64,000 nt of DNA from Sphingobium sp. EM0848 (GCF_013375555.1 NZ_JABXWB010000001.1:2294001-2358000); one strand, 5' to 3'; shown: positions 8,373-16,775, counted from the stretch's first letter. Notes: generated by a model from the sequence alone, not told the origin. A program made the numbers and translations.

Positions 8373-8540
8373 ATGGAAACGACAGAAACGCCCCAGCCCG
8401 CTCGCTCCCGCGCGGTTTTCTCGCAGGAGGATTTCGGCCTGATCCGCACCGCCATCGCGCATTATCTGCGCGAGGTTCAGGACAAGCCGGAATCTGTCAA
8501 ATATGCCAATCTCTACCACCGCCTCGGCCGGGTGAGCTGA
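8373..8540 (+). CDS. Small hypothetical protein (55 residues)
   Basis: A short frame encoding METTETPQPARSRAVFSQED followed by a helical region rich in charged residues, ending YANLYHRLGRVS. An AAGGGAAAG ribosome binding site lies seven bases before the ATG, and a hairpin with a T-run follows the stop, so it looks like a complete small transcription unit. No signal peptide or membrane segment is seen. It is divergent from the XRE/ImmA-type regulator and shares its palindromic operator, so co-regulation is likely. I do not recognise a function. Confidence 0.65.
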   Translation: METTETPQPARSRAVFSQEDFGLIRTAIAHYLREVQDKPESVKYANLYHRLGRVS

Positions 8541-8567
8541 GCATTTTTCAAAGCTTCTGGAGAGGAA

Positions 8568-8597
8568 GGGCGCGGGGGAAACCAACCGCGCCCTTTT
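8568..8597 (+). terminator. Terminator after the 55-residue gene
   Basis: GGGCGCGG (8568-8575) pairs with CCGCGCCC (8586-8593), followed by TTTT, 28 bp after the small gene. It sits three bases before the pit stop on the opposite strand and may act on both transcripts. Confidence 0.65.
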
Positions 8598-8600
8598 GCG

Positions 8601-9602
8601 TCAGAAAAACCGCGACAGCCCGTAAAAGGCAGCGCCAATGGCTGCGGCGGCGGGCAGGGTGACGATCCAGGCCACGATGATGCTGGACGCCACGTTCCAG
8701 CGTACCGCCGACAGCCGCCGCGACGCGCCCACGCCGACGATCGCGCCCGTGATGGTGTGGGTGGTCGATACCGGCACACCCAGATGATTCGCCATGAACA
8801 GCGTCAGCGCGCCGCCCGTTTCCGCGCAGAAACCCTGGGCCGGGGTCAGCCGCGTGATCTTCGACCCCATGGTATGGACGATCTTCCACCCGCCCAGCAT
8901 CGTGCCGATGCCCATGGCCGCCTGACAGCTCAGCACCACCCAAAAGGGCACATGGAAGCCGCCCGTCAGCATCCCCTGCGAATAGAGCAGTACAGCGATG
9001 ATCCCCATGGTCTTCTGGGCATCATTGCCGCCATGGCCGAGCGAATAGAGGGAGGCGGAGACGAATTGCAGCTTGCGGAACACACGGTCGGCGCCCTGCG
9101 GCGTGAACTTGCGGAAGACCCAGCTGATGACCAGCACCAGCATCAACGCGAGAAACAGTCCGATGGCCGGCGACAGGACGATGGCGGCGCTGGTCGTGAA
9201 CACCCCGCTCCACACGATGGCGCCCAGACCCGCCTTGGCCGTCCCGGCTCCCAGCAGGCCGCCGATCAGCGCATGGCTGCTGGAGGAGGGTATGCCCAAC
9301 CCCCAGGTAATGAGGTTCCAGGCAATCGCCCCCATCAACGCGCCGAAGATCACCTGCGCATCGATGATGTCGGCGTCGACAATGCCTTTCCCCACCGTCT
9401 CGGCCACATGCAGTCCGAAGAAGAGAAAGGCGATGAAGTTGAAGAAGGCTGCCCAGGCGACTGCATATTGGGGCTTCAACACCCGCGTCGACACGATGGT
9501 CGCGATTGAGTTCGCCGCATCGTGCAGGCCGTTCAGAAAGTCGAACAGCAGCGCGATGCCGACCAAGCCGACCAGCAGCGGAAAAGCGATATGGGCTTCC
9601 AT
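8601..9602 (-). CDS. pit: Inorganic phosphate transporter, PiT family
   Basis: A 333-residue PiT-family symporter that moves phosphate (probably as a metal-phosphate complex) across the inner membrane using the proton gradient. The first signature, DFLNGLHDAANSIATIVSTR, lies at about residues 22-41, and the duplicated one is GGNDAQKTMGIIAVLL in the second half. About ten hydrophobic segments are visible. It lies 21 bp after the NUDIX-DUF47 frame; DUF47 (PhoU-like) proteins are standard partners of Pit, encoded together. A Pho-box-like repeat upstream of that gene suggests phosphate control of the pair. Confidence 0.92.
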   Translation of the reverse strand: MEAHIAFPLLVGLVGIALLFDFLNGLHDAANSIATIVSTRVLKPQYAVAWAAFFNFIAFLFFGLHVAETVGKGIVDADIIDAQVIFGALMGAIAWNLITWGLGIPSSSSHALIGGLLGAGTAKAGLGAIVWSGVFTTSAAIVLSPAIGLFLALMLVLVISWVFRKFTPQGADRVFRKLQFVSASLYSLGHGGNDAQKTMGIIAVLLYSQGMLTGGFHVPFWVVLSCQAAMGIGTMLGGWKIVHTMGSKITRLTPAQGFCAETGGALTLFMANHLGVPVSTTHTITGAIVGVGASRRLSAVRWNVASSIIVAWIVTLPAAAAIGAAFYGLSRFF

Positions 9603-9623
9603 GAAATCTGCTCGCGAACCGGA

Positions 9624-10739
9624 TCAGGCGTGGTCGATGACGAGGCCGGAAATCTCATTGGCGACGTCCTCAAAGCGGTCCGTCACCTTTTCCAGATGGC
9701 CGTAAATTTCTTTGCCGACGACGAAATCCATCGGATTGCCCTGTCGCGCCTGGTTGTAGAGCGCCTTCAGGCCCGCTTCATGTAAGATGTCGGCATGCCC
9801 CTCCAGCTTCACCAGCCTTTCGGTCAGGTCATGGAGCCGCGCCGCATTGAGGTTGAGCGAACGCAGCAGCGGCATCGCCTCCGCCGTGATCCGCGCGGCC
9901 TCGACGATCAGCGCGCTCATATCCTGCATCTGGGAAGGAAATTCCTTCACCTCGAACAGCGCGATCGCCTTCGCCGTCTGGTTCATCTGGTCGATGGCAT
10001 CGTCCATCACCCCGATCAGGCCAGTGATGGCGCTACGGTCGAAGGGCGTCACGAAGATGCGACGGACATCCTGAAGCACTTCGCGGATGATGTCGTCCGC
10101 CTCATGTTCGCGGTCCGAAATCTCCTTGATATGGATGTCCATATCCGGCCCGCCCTTGAGCAGCCGGGCGAGCGCATCGGCACCGGTGACCAGGGTCGCC
10201 GCATGATCCTCAAACTGCTCGAAAAAGCGCCCTTGCTTGGGCATCAGCGCATGAAACCAGCGCAGCATTCCAGTCCTTTCGGTTTGCCATTCCTTGATAC
10301 GCAGCAACGTCCGCACGAACAGGCCCGGGTCCCTGGGCGGTTCGCGGAAGGCTGCGATAATGGATTGTAGATCGGGTTCGTCGACCGCCTGCGCCGCTTC
10401 GGCCACGGGAAACCAGCGCAGTTCCCGCTGCCCCTGTTCGGGCCATTGCGGCAGCTGACCCGTCACCGCAAGCGGGAAAACCTCGACCGTCGCCTCGCGC
10501 ACGTCACCCTTGCGGCGTTTCTTGTCATAACGGTAACGGCCGAGCGGCGCCGGGCAGGCAATGCCATGAATGCCCGCTTCCTCATAGGCTTCCAGTTCGG
10601 CGGCGCGATGGCCGGCCATGCCCTTGATTCGATTGCCCTTGGGAATCACCCAGCGCCGTGTCTCCCGCGACGTGATCAGCAATATGCGCATCGATCCGTC
10701 GGGATCGGTCGCATAGGGAAGGGCGGCGATCTGACGCAT
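9624..10739 (-). CDS. NUDIX hydrolase fused in frame to a DUF47 (PhoU-like) protein
   Basis: One uninterrupted 371-codon frame. Residues about 1-145 form a NUDIX domain of the diphosphoinositol-polyphosphate/Ap4A-like group (VIPKGNRIKG, then LEAYEEAGI; the metal-binding EExG is kept). Residues 158-371 are a complete DUF47/PhoU-like four-helix protein beginning MLRWFHALMPKQGRFFEQFE. DUF47 proteins are normally separate and about 210-215 residues long, and the internal ATG at 10268 is preceded by AAAGGA at a five-base spacing. The gene may therefore make a 371-residue fusion, a separate 214-residue DUF47, or both. Pit follows 21 bp downstream, so the job is probably control of phosphate uptake. 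Confidence 0.8.
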   Translation of the reverse strand: MRQIAALPYATDPDGSMRILLITSRETRRWVIPKGNRIKGMAGHRAAELEAYEEAGIHGIACPAPLGRYRYDKKRRKGDVREATVEVFPLAVTGQLPQWPEQGQRELRWFPVAEAAQAVDEPDLQSIIAAFREPPRDPGLFVRTLLRIKEWQTERTGMLRWFHALMPKQGRFFEQFEDHAATLVTGADALARLLKGGPDMDIHIKEISDREHEADDIIREVLQDVRRIFVTPFDRSAITGLIGVMDDAIDQMNQTAKAIALFEVKEFPSQMQDMSALIVEAARITAEAMPLLRSLNLNAARLHDLTERLVKLEGHADILHEAGLKALYNQARQGNPMDFVVGKEIYGHLEKVTDRFEDVANEISGLVIDHA

Positions 10740-10806
10740 TCAGCCGCCCTTATACACCTTATGGCCTATATGATCGAATGTGGACCATCCCGGAATCATC
10801 GGCGCC

Positions 10807-10824
10807 TTGTAACGAAATTGTCAC
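10807..10824. promoter_or_regulatory. Candidate Pho box upstream of the NUDIX-DUF47-pit operon
   Basis: TTGTAAC-GAAA-TTGTCAC is a 7-4-7 direct repeat close to the Pho box (two CTGTCAT-like heptamers spaced by four A/T-rich bases). It lies about 70-85 bp before the operon start and just after the TonB receptor stop. The repeats read on the plus strand, opposite to the operon, which weakens the call. Confidence 0.45.
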
Positions 10825-10845
10825 ATAGCGCAATCAGCCAGCTTC

Positions 10846-12975
10846 TCAGATTGAAAGGCGCATCGTGACGCGGATGTCACGCCCGGCCAAGGGCGCGTAA
10901 TCCTTGAGGAAACTGGCCGCGCGCCGCGCCTCCACATCGAAGATATTGTTCGCCGAAAGGCTGATCGTGGTGCGGTCATTGCCCTTGAAAGGCTTCACGG
11001 ACAACGACGCATTGACCAGCGTGAAGCCGTCGGTCGGCGTTTCGGTGTCGGAAATGCGGTTCTGGGCGAAGCTATGCTCGACCTCGCCGCGCAGGCTCAT
11101 CCGGTCGCCGCGCAATTCCACGCCGCCCAACAGGCGCAGCGGTGGGATGCGGGGCGCCGGTCCGGTACCGACGATGGTGGCGCGAACATAGTCGGCCACG
11201 CCGTCCAGATTGACCGCATAGCCGCCGATCTGCGCGACCTTCAGCGTGCCCTCGGCCTCGAACCCCAGATAGCGGGCATTGGCCTGGAAATTCTGAAAAC
11301 AGGGGAAGCTGAGCGGTTCACCGCCATTGACCGCCATGCAGACCGAATCATCGACCCGCGCGTCATAGATATAGCCGTCGAACCAGTTGTGATAGGCCGA
11401 CAGCGAGAGACTGTAGCCCGTCCCCTGCCCGCGCAGTGTCCCTTCAATGCCCCAGCTCTTTTCCAGCCCGAAATTGGGATTGCCCAACTCAAAGGCCTGC
11501 GTCCCGGCATGATTGCCGCGGGCGAACAGTTCCTCGGCCGATGGTGCGCGCTCAGTGCGCGACAGGTTCAGCCCGACGCGCCAGCCCGGCATGATTTCCT
11601 GGCTGATCCCCAGCGATCCGGAAAAGGCATCGAAGGTCCGGTGATAGGCGGGGTTCAGCAAGACGGCATCCGCATCGGCGCTGACCCGTGTATTTTCATA
11701 ACGCCCGCCCAGTTCGATCCGGGTCGACCCCAGGTCAAAGGACTGCAGCGTGAAGAAGCCCAGTTGCTCGGTCTGGTTGCGCGGCAGAAACTTTTCCTCA
11801 CCATCGACATGGAAATTGCGGGCAAAGAATTGCGCGCCAATCGCGCCGTCCCATCCGCCGCGCTTCGCCTGCACCAGTTCCAGCCGCGATTCCATGGACT
11901 GGTTGTAGAAGGTCGTGCCGACCGCGCCGCTCGCCTCAATCTCCTGATGCCGATAATCGGCGAAGCCCGCACGCAGGCGGATGGTCTCCAGGAAACCGCC
12001 ATTGACCGGCAGTTCCGCGCGCAGATCGACGCGGTCCTGCTTCATGTGCAGCCGCACCTGTTCCGCTTCGTGATTGGGATCGAGCGAATAGCGCACCGGC
12101 ACGCCATAGAAATTGTCGGTATGCGCCACGGAGAAGCCCAGATTGCCGCCGTCGGTGATCAGCGCCGCGCCTCCCGCCACTTCCCAGGTCCGCGCCGCGC
12201 TGTTGGGCAGCTTGCCGCGCAGATTGGCGAGGTCCGCGATGGCGGGATCGCTGCTGGCTGCAGCCTGCGCGCGCAAAGCGGGCGTCAGGATATAATTGCC
12301 GGTGTCGAGTTCGCCGCTCTTCGAATAGCTGCCGTCGAAATGAACCACGAACTTGTCGCCGATCGGCGCCTCGATCTCGCCCGATGCGGTACGTTCATTG
12401 GCGGCACTGCCATAGGTGGCAATGCCGTCGATATGGACGGGTTCGTCCGGAACGCGGCGCGGGATGCGGCTGTCGATCACATTGACCACGCCGCCGATCG
12501 CCGAGGAACCGTAGAGCAGTGCCGCCGGACCGCGCAGCACCTCGATTCGGTCGGCGGTCAGCGGGTTGATCGCCACCGCATGGTCGACGGACGTGTTGGA
12601 CACGTCGAAGCTGCCGATGCCGTCGGTCAGGATACGCACCCGCTCTCCCTGGAAGCCGCGCAGCACCGGGCGTGAGGCATTGGGACCGAAGGAGGTGGCG
12701 GAAACGCCCGGCTGATGCGCCAGCGTGTCGCCGATGGTGGGGCGCAGGTCGCGCGTCAGTTCCTCGCCCGCCACAACCGAGGCGCCGGACAAAATATCGC
12801 CCTGCCGCCGGGGGATGATGGCGGTAACGATGATGTCCGCACGTTGTTGATCATGATAGGCCTGCGGCGCAGCGTCGGCGGCGACGTCTTGTGCGACCAC
12901 GGGAACAGTGGAGCAGAATGCGGACATGGCGCAACCGGCACGCAGCAGCGTGGAAAGGGACATGCGGTTCGTCAT
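10846..12975 (-). CDS. TonB-dependent receptor, ZnuD-like
   Basis: A 709-residue outer-membrane receptor. A signal peptide (about residues 1-29, cut after VVAQ) is followed by a TonB-box-like stretch (ADIIVTAI), a plug domain (about 55-165, with VLRGFQGERVRILTDGIGSF and IEVLRGPAALLYGSSAIGGV) and a 22-strand barrel ending in RDIRVTMRLSI. The plug is closest to the zinc receptor ZnuD group, including GPNASRPVLRG and SVDHAVAINP. Histidine-containing extracellular loops would suit metal binding. Zinc as substrate is inference from family resemblance. A 15-bp palindrome lies 38 bp upstream of the start. Confidence 0.82.
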   Translation of the reverse strand: MTNRMSLSTLLRAGCAMSAFCSTVPVVAQDVAADAAPQAYHDQQRADIIVTAIIPRRQGDILSGASVVAGEELTRDLRPTIGDTLAHQPGVSATSFGPNASRPVLRGFQGERVRILTDGIGSFDVSNTSVDHAVAINPLTADRIEVLRGPAALLYGSSAIGGVVNVIDSRIPRRVPDEPVHIDGIATYGSAANERTASGEIEAPIGDKFVVHFDGSYSKSGELDTGNYILTPALRAQAAASSDPAIADLANLRGKLPNSAARTWEVAGGAALITDGGNLGFSVAHTDNFYGVPVRYSLDPNHEAEQVRLHMKQDRVDLRAELPVNGGFLETIRLRAGFADYRHQEIEASGAVGTTFYNQSMESRLELVQAKRGGWDGAIGAQFFARNFHVDGEEKFLPRNQTEQLGFFTLQSFDLGSTRIELGGRYENTRVSADADAVLLNPAYHRTFDAFSGSLGISQEIMPGWRVGLNLSRTERAPSAEELFARGNHAGTQAFELGNPNFGLEKSWGIEGTLRGQGTGYSLSLSAYHNWFDGYIYDARVDDSVCMAVNGGEPLSFPCFQNFQANARYLGFEAEGTLKVAQIGGYAVNLDGVADYVRATIVGTGPAPRIPPLRLLGGVELRGDRMSLRGEVEHSFAQNRISDTETPTDGFTLVNASLSVKPFKGNDRTTISLSANNIFDVEARRAASFLKDYAPLAGRDIRVTMRLSI

Positions 12976-13012
12976 CCTAGAATCGGGAGGAGATGCCGCT
13001 GCCTATCTCAAA

Positions 13013-13027
13013 TGATATAGTATATCA
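13013..13027. promoter_or_regulatory. Palindrome upstream of the ZnuD-like receptor
   Basis: TGATATA-G-TATATCA is a perfect 7-1-7 palindrome 38 bp before the receptor start, between it and the LysR gene. Length and AT-rich centre suit a metal repressor of the Fur/Zur family, and Zur control would fit a ZnuD-like receptor. Which repressor binds cannot be read from the sequence. Confidence 0.5.
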
Positions 13028-13090
13028 ATACTCGAATGCGACGAATGGAAGTACAGGCCGCAAAATCCCGCCGCTTCATCGCTAAGCAGG

Positions 13091-14011
13091 CTAAAGAAAG
13101 AGAAATTCGGCCAGCGCCGCTGCCGCGGCAGGGCTTTGCGGGTTGACCGCCTGCCGCACTTCCACGGCCGGCAGAGGACGTTCCAGGGCCACGCGCCGGA
13201 TGCCCGCCATCCGCCCCAGATCACGCGCCAGCGAACCGAAGGCGGCAAAGCACCCCGCGCCCTCGCGCAGGATCGTCATGATATCGAACAGATTATCGGT
13301 TTCCAGCACCGGATCGCCCAAGCGGATGCCGCCCTTCGCCAGCGCTTCGTCGATGATCCGCCGTAGGCCGTTGCGCTGCTCCATCGCCAGCGTCGGCATG
13401 ATCGCCAGTTCCTCCGGCGCGACGCTGTCCCGGCGCGCGAGCGGATGGTCGACGCCGACATAGAGATTGATCTGTTCCGACCAGCCATAGCGGGACGGCA
13501 AGCCTTCGATCTCCCCCAGCGCATAGAAATAGGCGATATCGGCCTTGCCCCTGCGCAGCGCCAGCCCGGCTTCATCTGCCAGATGCACCGTCAGGTCGAG
13601 CGTGATGACGATATCCTCATTCGCCGCCTCGAAAGCGGCGAGCGCCTCCTGAAAATGCCCGAACACGGGTGCGGGCGCGGCAAGAATGATGGATTCGCGT
13701 GTCTGGACAGCAGGCGCGGGTGCGGGAGAAGCATGGGGCAGGACAGCCTCCGCCGCATCCACCTGCCAGTTTTCAGGCTGGTCCTGAGACAGCAGGGTCA
13801 TGGCCTGCGCGGTCTTGCGCCCCGCCGCCGTCAGCCGGGCGACCCCCGCCAGATCGTCGAACAGCCGGTAACCCAGACGCAGTTCCAGCGACGCCAGATC
13901 CCGCGCCACATCGTCTGCGGCCATGCCCAGGTCGCGGGCGCAGCGCGACAGGCTGCCCGATGCCACCATCTGCGCGAATATGTCCAATTGGCGCAGGGAA
14001 GGCGTGGCCAT
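13091..14011 (-). CDS. LysR-family transcriptional regulator
   Basis: A LysR-type regulator of 306 residues from the ATG at 14011, which has AGGGGGG directly upstream; the frame could extend six codons to a TTG, which I do not favour. The N-terminal helix-turn-helix (SLRQLDIFAQMVASGSLSRC) and a substrate-binding domain with LysR pattern (about residues 95-300) are visible. The linker near residues 75-105 is Pro/Ala-rich. The HTH is divergent from strict LysR sequences. It lies on the same strand as, and upstream of, the ZnuD-like receptor; whether it controls that gene is unknown. Confidence 0.72.
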   Translation of the reverse strand: MATPSLRQLDIFAQMVASGSLSRCARDLGMAADDVARDLASLELRLGYRLFDDLAGVARLTAAGRKTAQAMTLLSQDQPENWQVDAAEAVLPHASPAPAPAVQTRESIILAAPAPVFGHFQEALAAFEAANEDIVITLDLTVHLADEAGLALRRGKADIAYFYALGEIEGLPSRYGWSEQINLYVGVDHPLARRDSVAPEELAIMPTLAMEQRNGLRRIIDEALAKGGIRLGDPVLETDNLFDIMTILREGAGCFAAFGSLARDLGRMAGIRRVALERPLPAVEVRQAVNPQSPAAAAALAEFLFL

Positions 14012-14122
14012 GCCCCCCTGATAGTGCAATTATCGTGCAGGGTTAAGGCGGATAATGGGTGAAAATCGCTTTGCCATATTGACGAACGCCGTTCAAAGAT
14101 GGCAGGGCGCTCCTCCTGACGG

Positions 14123-14196
14123 GCGGGTATAGCTCAATGGTAGAGCACTAGCCTTCCAAGCTTGTGATGCGGGTTCGATCCCCGCTACCCGCTCCA
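14123..14196 (+). tRNA. tRNA-Gly (anticodon TCC)
   Basis: A full cloverleaf: acceptor GCGGGTA with TACCCGC, D arm GCTC/GAGC, anticodon loop CTTCCAA with TCC at positions 34-36, T arm GCGGG-TTCGATC-CCCGC, discriminator T and an encoded CCA. The anticodon stem has one T-T mismatch. Confidence 0.95.
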
Positions 14197-14225
14197 TTTC
14201 CCTCCATGGTCCCCGTCGGCAGCTT

Positions 14226-14420
14226 ATGGGCGATATCATCAATCTTCGGCAGGCGCGCAAAGCCAAGGCTCGGGTGGACAAGTCGCGCCAGGCCGAGATT
14301 AATCGCGTGAAATTCGGCCGAACCAAGGCGGAACGTCAAGCCGAAGCATTGGAAGAAGAACGCAAGGCGCGGCTGATCGATGGCGCGCATCTGGATGGTT
14401 CGGGCAAAGAGACGGAATAA
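14226..14420 (+). CDS. DUF4169 family protein
   Basis: A 64-residue, very basic and charged protein, MGDIINLRQARKAKARVDKS followed by an AEINRVKFGRTKAERQ segment. This is the DUF4169 pattern, a small cytoplasmic alphaproteobacterial family of unknown role. The whole sequence is predicted helical with no membrane segment. It begins 30 bp after tRNA-Gly and may share its transcript. Confidence 0.75.
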   Translation: MGDIINLRQARKAKARVDKSRQAEINRVKFGRTKAERQAEALEEERKARLIDGAHLDGSGKETE

Positions 14421-14512
14421 TTCGCCCCGTCGCCAGGAATCGATTTCAAGGTCGGCGTGCCATCGCTTGTTCAACCCGCTCCAGCTGAAATAGCGCCGGA
14501 TTTACAACGCAA

Positions 14513-14548
14513 GGGGGCGCCGCTTCACCGCCGGCGCGCCCTTTCTTG
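14513..14548 (+). terminator. Possible terminator between DUF4169 and argG
   Basis: GGGGGCGCCG pairs imperfectly with CGGCGCGCCC (two-base bulge), followed by TTTCTT. It lies 93 bp after the DUF4169 stop and about 100 bp before argG, and could also be an argG leader structure. Confidence 0.4.
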
Positions 14549-14644
14549 CGCCGACCCGGTTGCACTTGCGCGTCCGGCCTGATACCGGCCCGCCGGTAAT
14601 TTCCTGGTCTTCACGACCAGCTTTTGAAGAAAGTCGCTTGAGCC

Positions 14645-15862
14645 ATGTCCGACAAGATCAACCGCATCGTTCTTGCCTTCTCAGGTGGGCTGGATACCAG
14701 CGTGATCCTGAAATGGCTGCAACAGACCTATCAGTGCGAGGTTGTCACCTTCACCGCCGATCTCGGCCAGGGCGAGGAACTGGAGCCCGCCCGCGCCAAG
14801 GCCCGCCTGATGGGCGTCAAGGAAGAGCATATCTTCATCGACGACCTGCGCGAAGAATTCGTGAAGGATTATGTCTTCCCGATGATGCGCTCCAACGCGC
14901 TCTATGAAGGCCTCTACCTGCTCGGCACCTCGATCGCCCGTCCGTTGATCGCCAAGCGCCAGATCGAGATCGCCAAAATGGTGGGCGCCGATGCGGTCAG
15001 CCATGGCGCGACCGGCAAGGGCAATGATCAGGTCCGCTTCGAACTGGGCTATTATGGCCTCGCCCCGGACATCAAGGTGATCGCGCCCTGGCGCGAATGG
15101 GATCTGGCCAGCCGCACCAAGCTGATCGAGTTCGCCGAAAAGCACCAGATTCCGATCCCCCGCGACAAGCGCGGCGAAAGCCCCTTCTCGACCGACGCGA
15201 ACATGCTGCACACCAGCTCCGAGGGTAAGGTGCTGGAAGATCCGTGGGAAGAAACCCCGGACTATGTCTATTCGCGCACGGTGAATCCGGAGGACGCGCC
15301 CGACGCGCCCGAATATATCACCATCGATTTCGAGCGCGGCGATGGCGTGGCGATCAACGGCGTTGGCATGTCGCCCGCGACCCTGCTCGAAACGCTGAAC
15401 GAATATGGCCGCAAGCACGGCATCGGCCGTCTCGACCTGGTCGAAAACCGCTTCGTCGGCATGAAGTCGCGCGGCATGTATGAAACGCCGGGCGGCACCA
15501 TCTATCACCTCGCCCATCGCGGTATCGAGCAGCTGACGCTCGACCGTGGCGCTGCGCACCTGAAGGATGAGCTGGCACCCAAATATGCCGAACTGATCTA
15601 CAACGGCTTCTGGTTCTCGCCGGAACGCGAAATGCTGCAGGCCGCGATCGACTACAGCCAGGAAAAGGTGACCGGCACCGTCCGCCTGAAGCTCTACAAG
15701 GGCGGCGTCTATGTCGTCGGCCGCAAGTCGCCCAACAGCCTCTACAGCGAGAAGGTCGTGACCTTCGAGGATGATGCAGGCGCCTATGACCAGCGCGACG
15801 CAGCGGGCTTCATCAAGCTCAACGCGCTTCGCTTGCGTTTGCTGGGACGGCGTGATCGTTGA
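14645..15862 (+). CDS. argG: Argininosuccinate synthase
   Basis: A 405-residue argininosuccinate synthase, which joins citrulline and aspartate with ATP cleavage in arginine synthesis. The ATP pyrophosphatase loop AFSGGLDTS is at residues about 10-18, and the conserved [14 protein letters not shown] and [15 protein letters not shown] blocks follow. Length is normal. The last nine codons (LRLLGRRDR) and the stop lie inside the first unit of a 44-bp tandem repeat, and the TGA is part of a hairpin. Confidence 0.97.
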   Translation: MSDKINRIVLAFSGGLDTSVILKWLQQTYQCEVVTFTADLGQGEELEPARAKARLMGVKEEHIFIDDLREEFVKDYVFPMMRSNALYEGLYLLGTSIARPLIAKRQIEIAKMVGADAVSHGATGKGNDQVRFELGYYGLAPDIKVIAPWREWDLASRTKLIEFAEKHQIPIPRDKRGESPFSTDANMLHTSSEGKVLEDPWEETPDYVYSRTVNPEDAPDAPEYITIDFERGDGVAINGVGMSPATLLETLNEYGRKHGIGRLDLVENRFVGMKSRGMYETPGGTIYHLAHRGIEQLTLDRGAAHLKDELAPKYAELIYNGFWFSPEREMLQAAIDYSQEKVTGTVRLKLYKGGVYVVGRKSPNSLYSEKVVTFEDDAGAYDQRDAAGFIKLNALRLRLLGRRDR

Positions 15863-15934
15863 TCGCGCCTTGGGGCTTGCGTTTGCTGGGACGGCGTGAT
15901 CGTTGATCACGCCTTGGGGCTTGCGTTTGCTGGG
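15832..15934. repeat. 44-bp tandem repeat overlapping the argG 3' end
   Basis: Two full 44-bp units (15832-15875 and 15876-15919) differ at one position, and a third partial unit covers 15920-15934. Each full unit holds a hairpin: GGCGTGATC-GTT-GATCACGCC in the second copy (15893-15913, perfect) and the same with one G-U-type change in the first (15849-15869). The argG stop codon lies in the first hairpin. The duplicated hairpin may be the argG terminator, although only short T-runs follow. Confidence 0.9.
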
Positions 15935-15960
15935 CCGCCACGGCCGCTAAGACAAAAGCC

Positions 15961-15999
15961 CGTCACCCGATACAAATTGCGACATTTTAACGGGTGACG
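15961..15999. promoter_or_regulatory. 9-bp inverted repeat upstream of the EF-hand gene
   Basis: CGTCACCCG (15961-15969) and CGGGTGACG (15991-15999) are perfect inverted repeats with a 21-base AT-rich spacer, about 90 bp before the EF-hand start. The wide spacing suits a dimeric regulator site, possibly of the response regulator encoded downstream; this is inference. Confidence 0.4.
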
Positions 16000-16086
16000 T
16001 GACAAATTTGCGGGACAAAACTCCCCGATAAGCATCACCAAGGACGGCAGGGCGCCGTTCGTGACAGATGCCTTGAAGGAAGATCG

Positions 16087-16710
16087 ATGATCCGCAAATT
16101 CTTGACCTCGGTGGCGGTTGGCTCGCTGTTCGTCGGCGGGCTTGCCGCCTCCCATTTCGCTTTTGCCCAGGATGGCGGCCCGGAACACGGCCCGCGCGGC
16201 GGCATGCTGATGATGGCCGATGCCAATCATGACGGCGTCGTCACCAAGGCGGAACTGACCGCCGCCCTGGAAGCGCGTTTCGCCAAGCTCGACGCCAATC
16301 ATGACGGCAAGATCGATCAGGCGGACCGCGACAGCATGCGCCAGCAGCGGCTCGAAGAGCGCTTCGCGGCGATGGATACCGACAAGAACGGCCAGATCAG
16401 CAAGGCGGAATTCATGGCCGCCCATCAGGGCCGCGACAGCATGCGGGATCATAGAGGTCCGGGTGGCCGCGGCTGGGGCCATGGCGAGCCGGGCCGCGGC
16501 ATGATGCGCGGCGGGCCGGACGGCGACATGCAGAAGGATGGCGCGATCACCAAGGCCGAATTCATGGTCCGCCCGCTCGCCATGTTCGACAAGGCCGATA
16601 CCAACCATGACGGCAAGGTGACGGCGGACGAGATGAAGGCCGCGCGCGCCGCATTCCGCGACGGCTGGAAGGACCGCAAGGGTCCGCCGCCTCCGCCACC
16701 CGCCAACTGA
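16087..16710 (+). CDS. Secreted EF-hand calcium-binding protein
   Basis: A 207-residue protein with a signal peptide (about residues 1-27, cut after HFAFA). Four EF-hand loops are visible: DANHDGVVTKAE, DANHDGKIDQAD, DTDKNGQISKAE and DTNHDGKVTADE; a degenerate fifth one (KDGAITKAE) follows a Gly/Arg/His-rich linker. The C-terminus is proline-rich (PPPPPPAN). It probably binds calcium in the periplasm or outside the cell. It lies 135 bp upstream of a two-component system on the same strand, separated from it by a strong hairpin. Confidence 0.82.
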   Translation: MIRKFLTSVAVGSLFVGGLAASHFAFAQDGGPEHGPRGGMLMMADANHDGVVTKAELTAALEARFAKLDANHDGKIDQADRDSMRQQRLEERFAAMDTDKNGQISKAEFMAAHQGRDSMRDHRGPGGRGWGHGEPGRGMMRGGPDGDMQKDGAITKAEFMVRPLAMFDKADTNHDGKVTADEMKAARAAFRDGWKDRKGPPPPPPAN

Positions 16711-16775
16711 ACCGAACCGCAGCCGGCGCGGGGCGATCCCTCCCCTCCCCCCTGCGCCTCGCACCGGCCGCGAGA

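Noticed and set aside
14123..14196. tRNA-Gly considered as an attachment site for a mobile element
   Set aside because: No integrase and no duplicated tRNA end were seen nearby, and flanking genes are ordinary core genes.
15832..15934. Tandem repeat considered as a CRISPR or integration site
   Set aside because: Units are directly adjacent with no spacers, no cas or integrase genes are near, and the units include coding sequence of argG.
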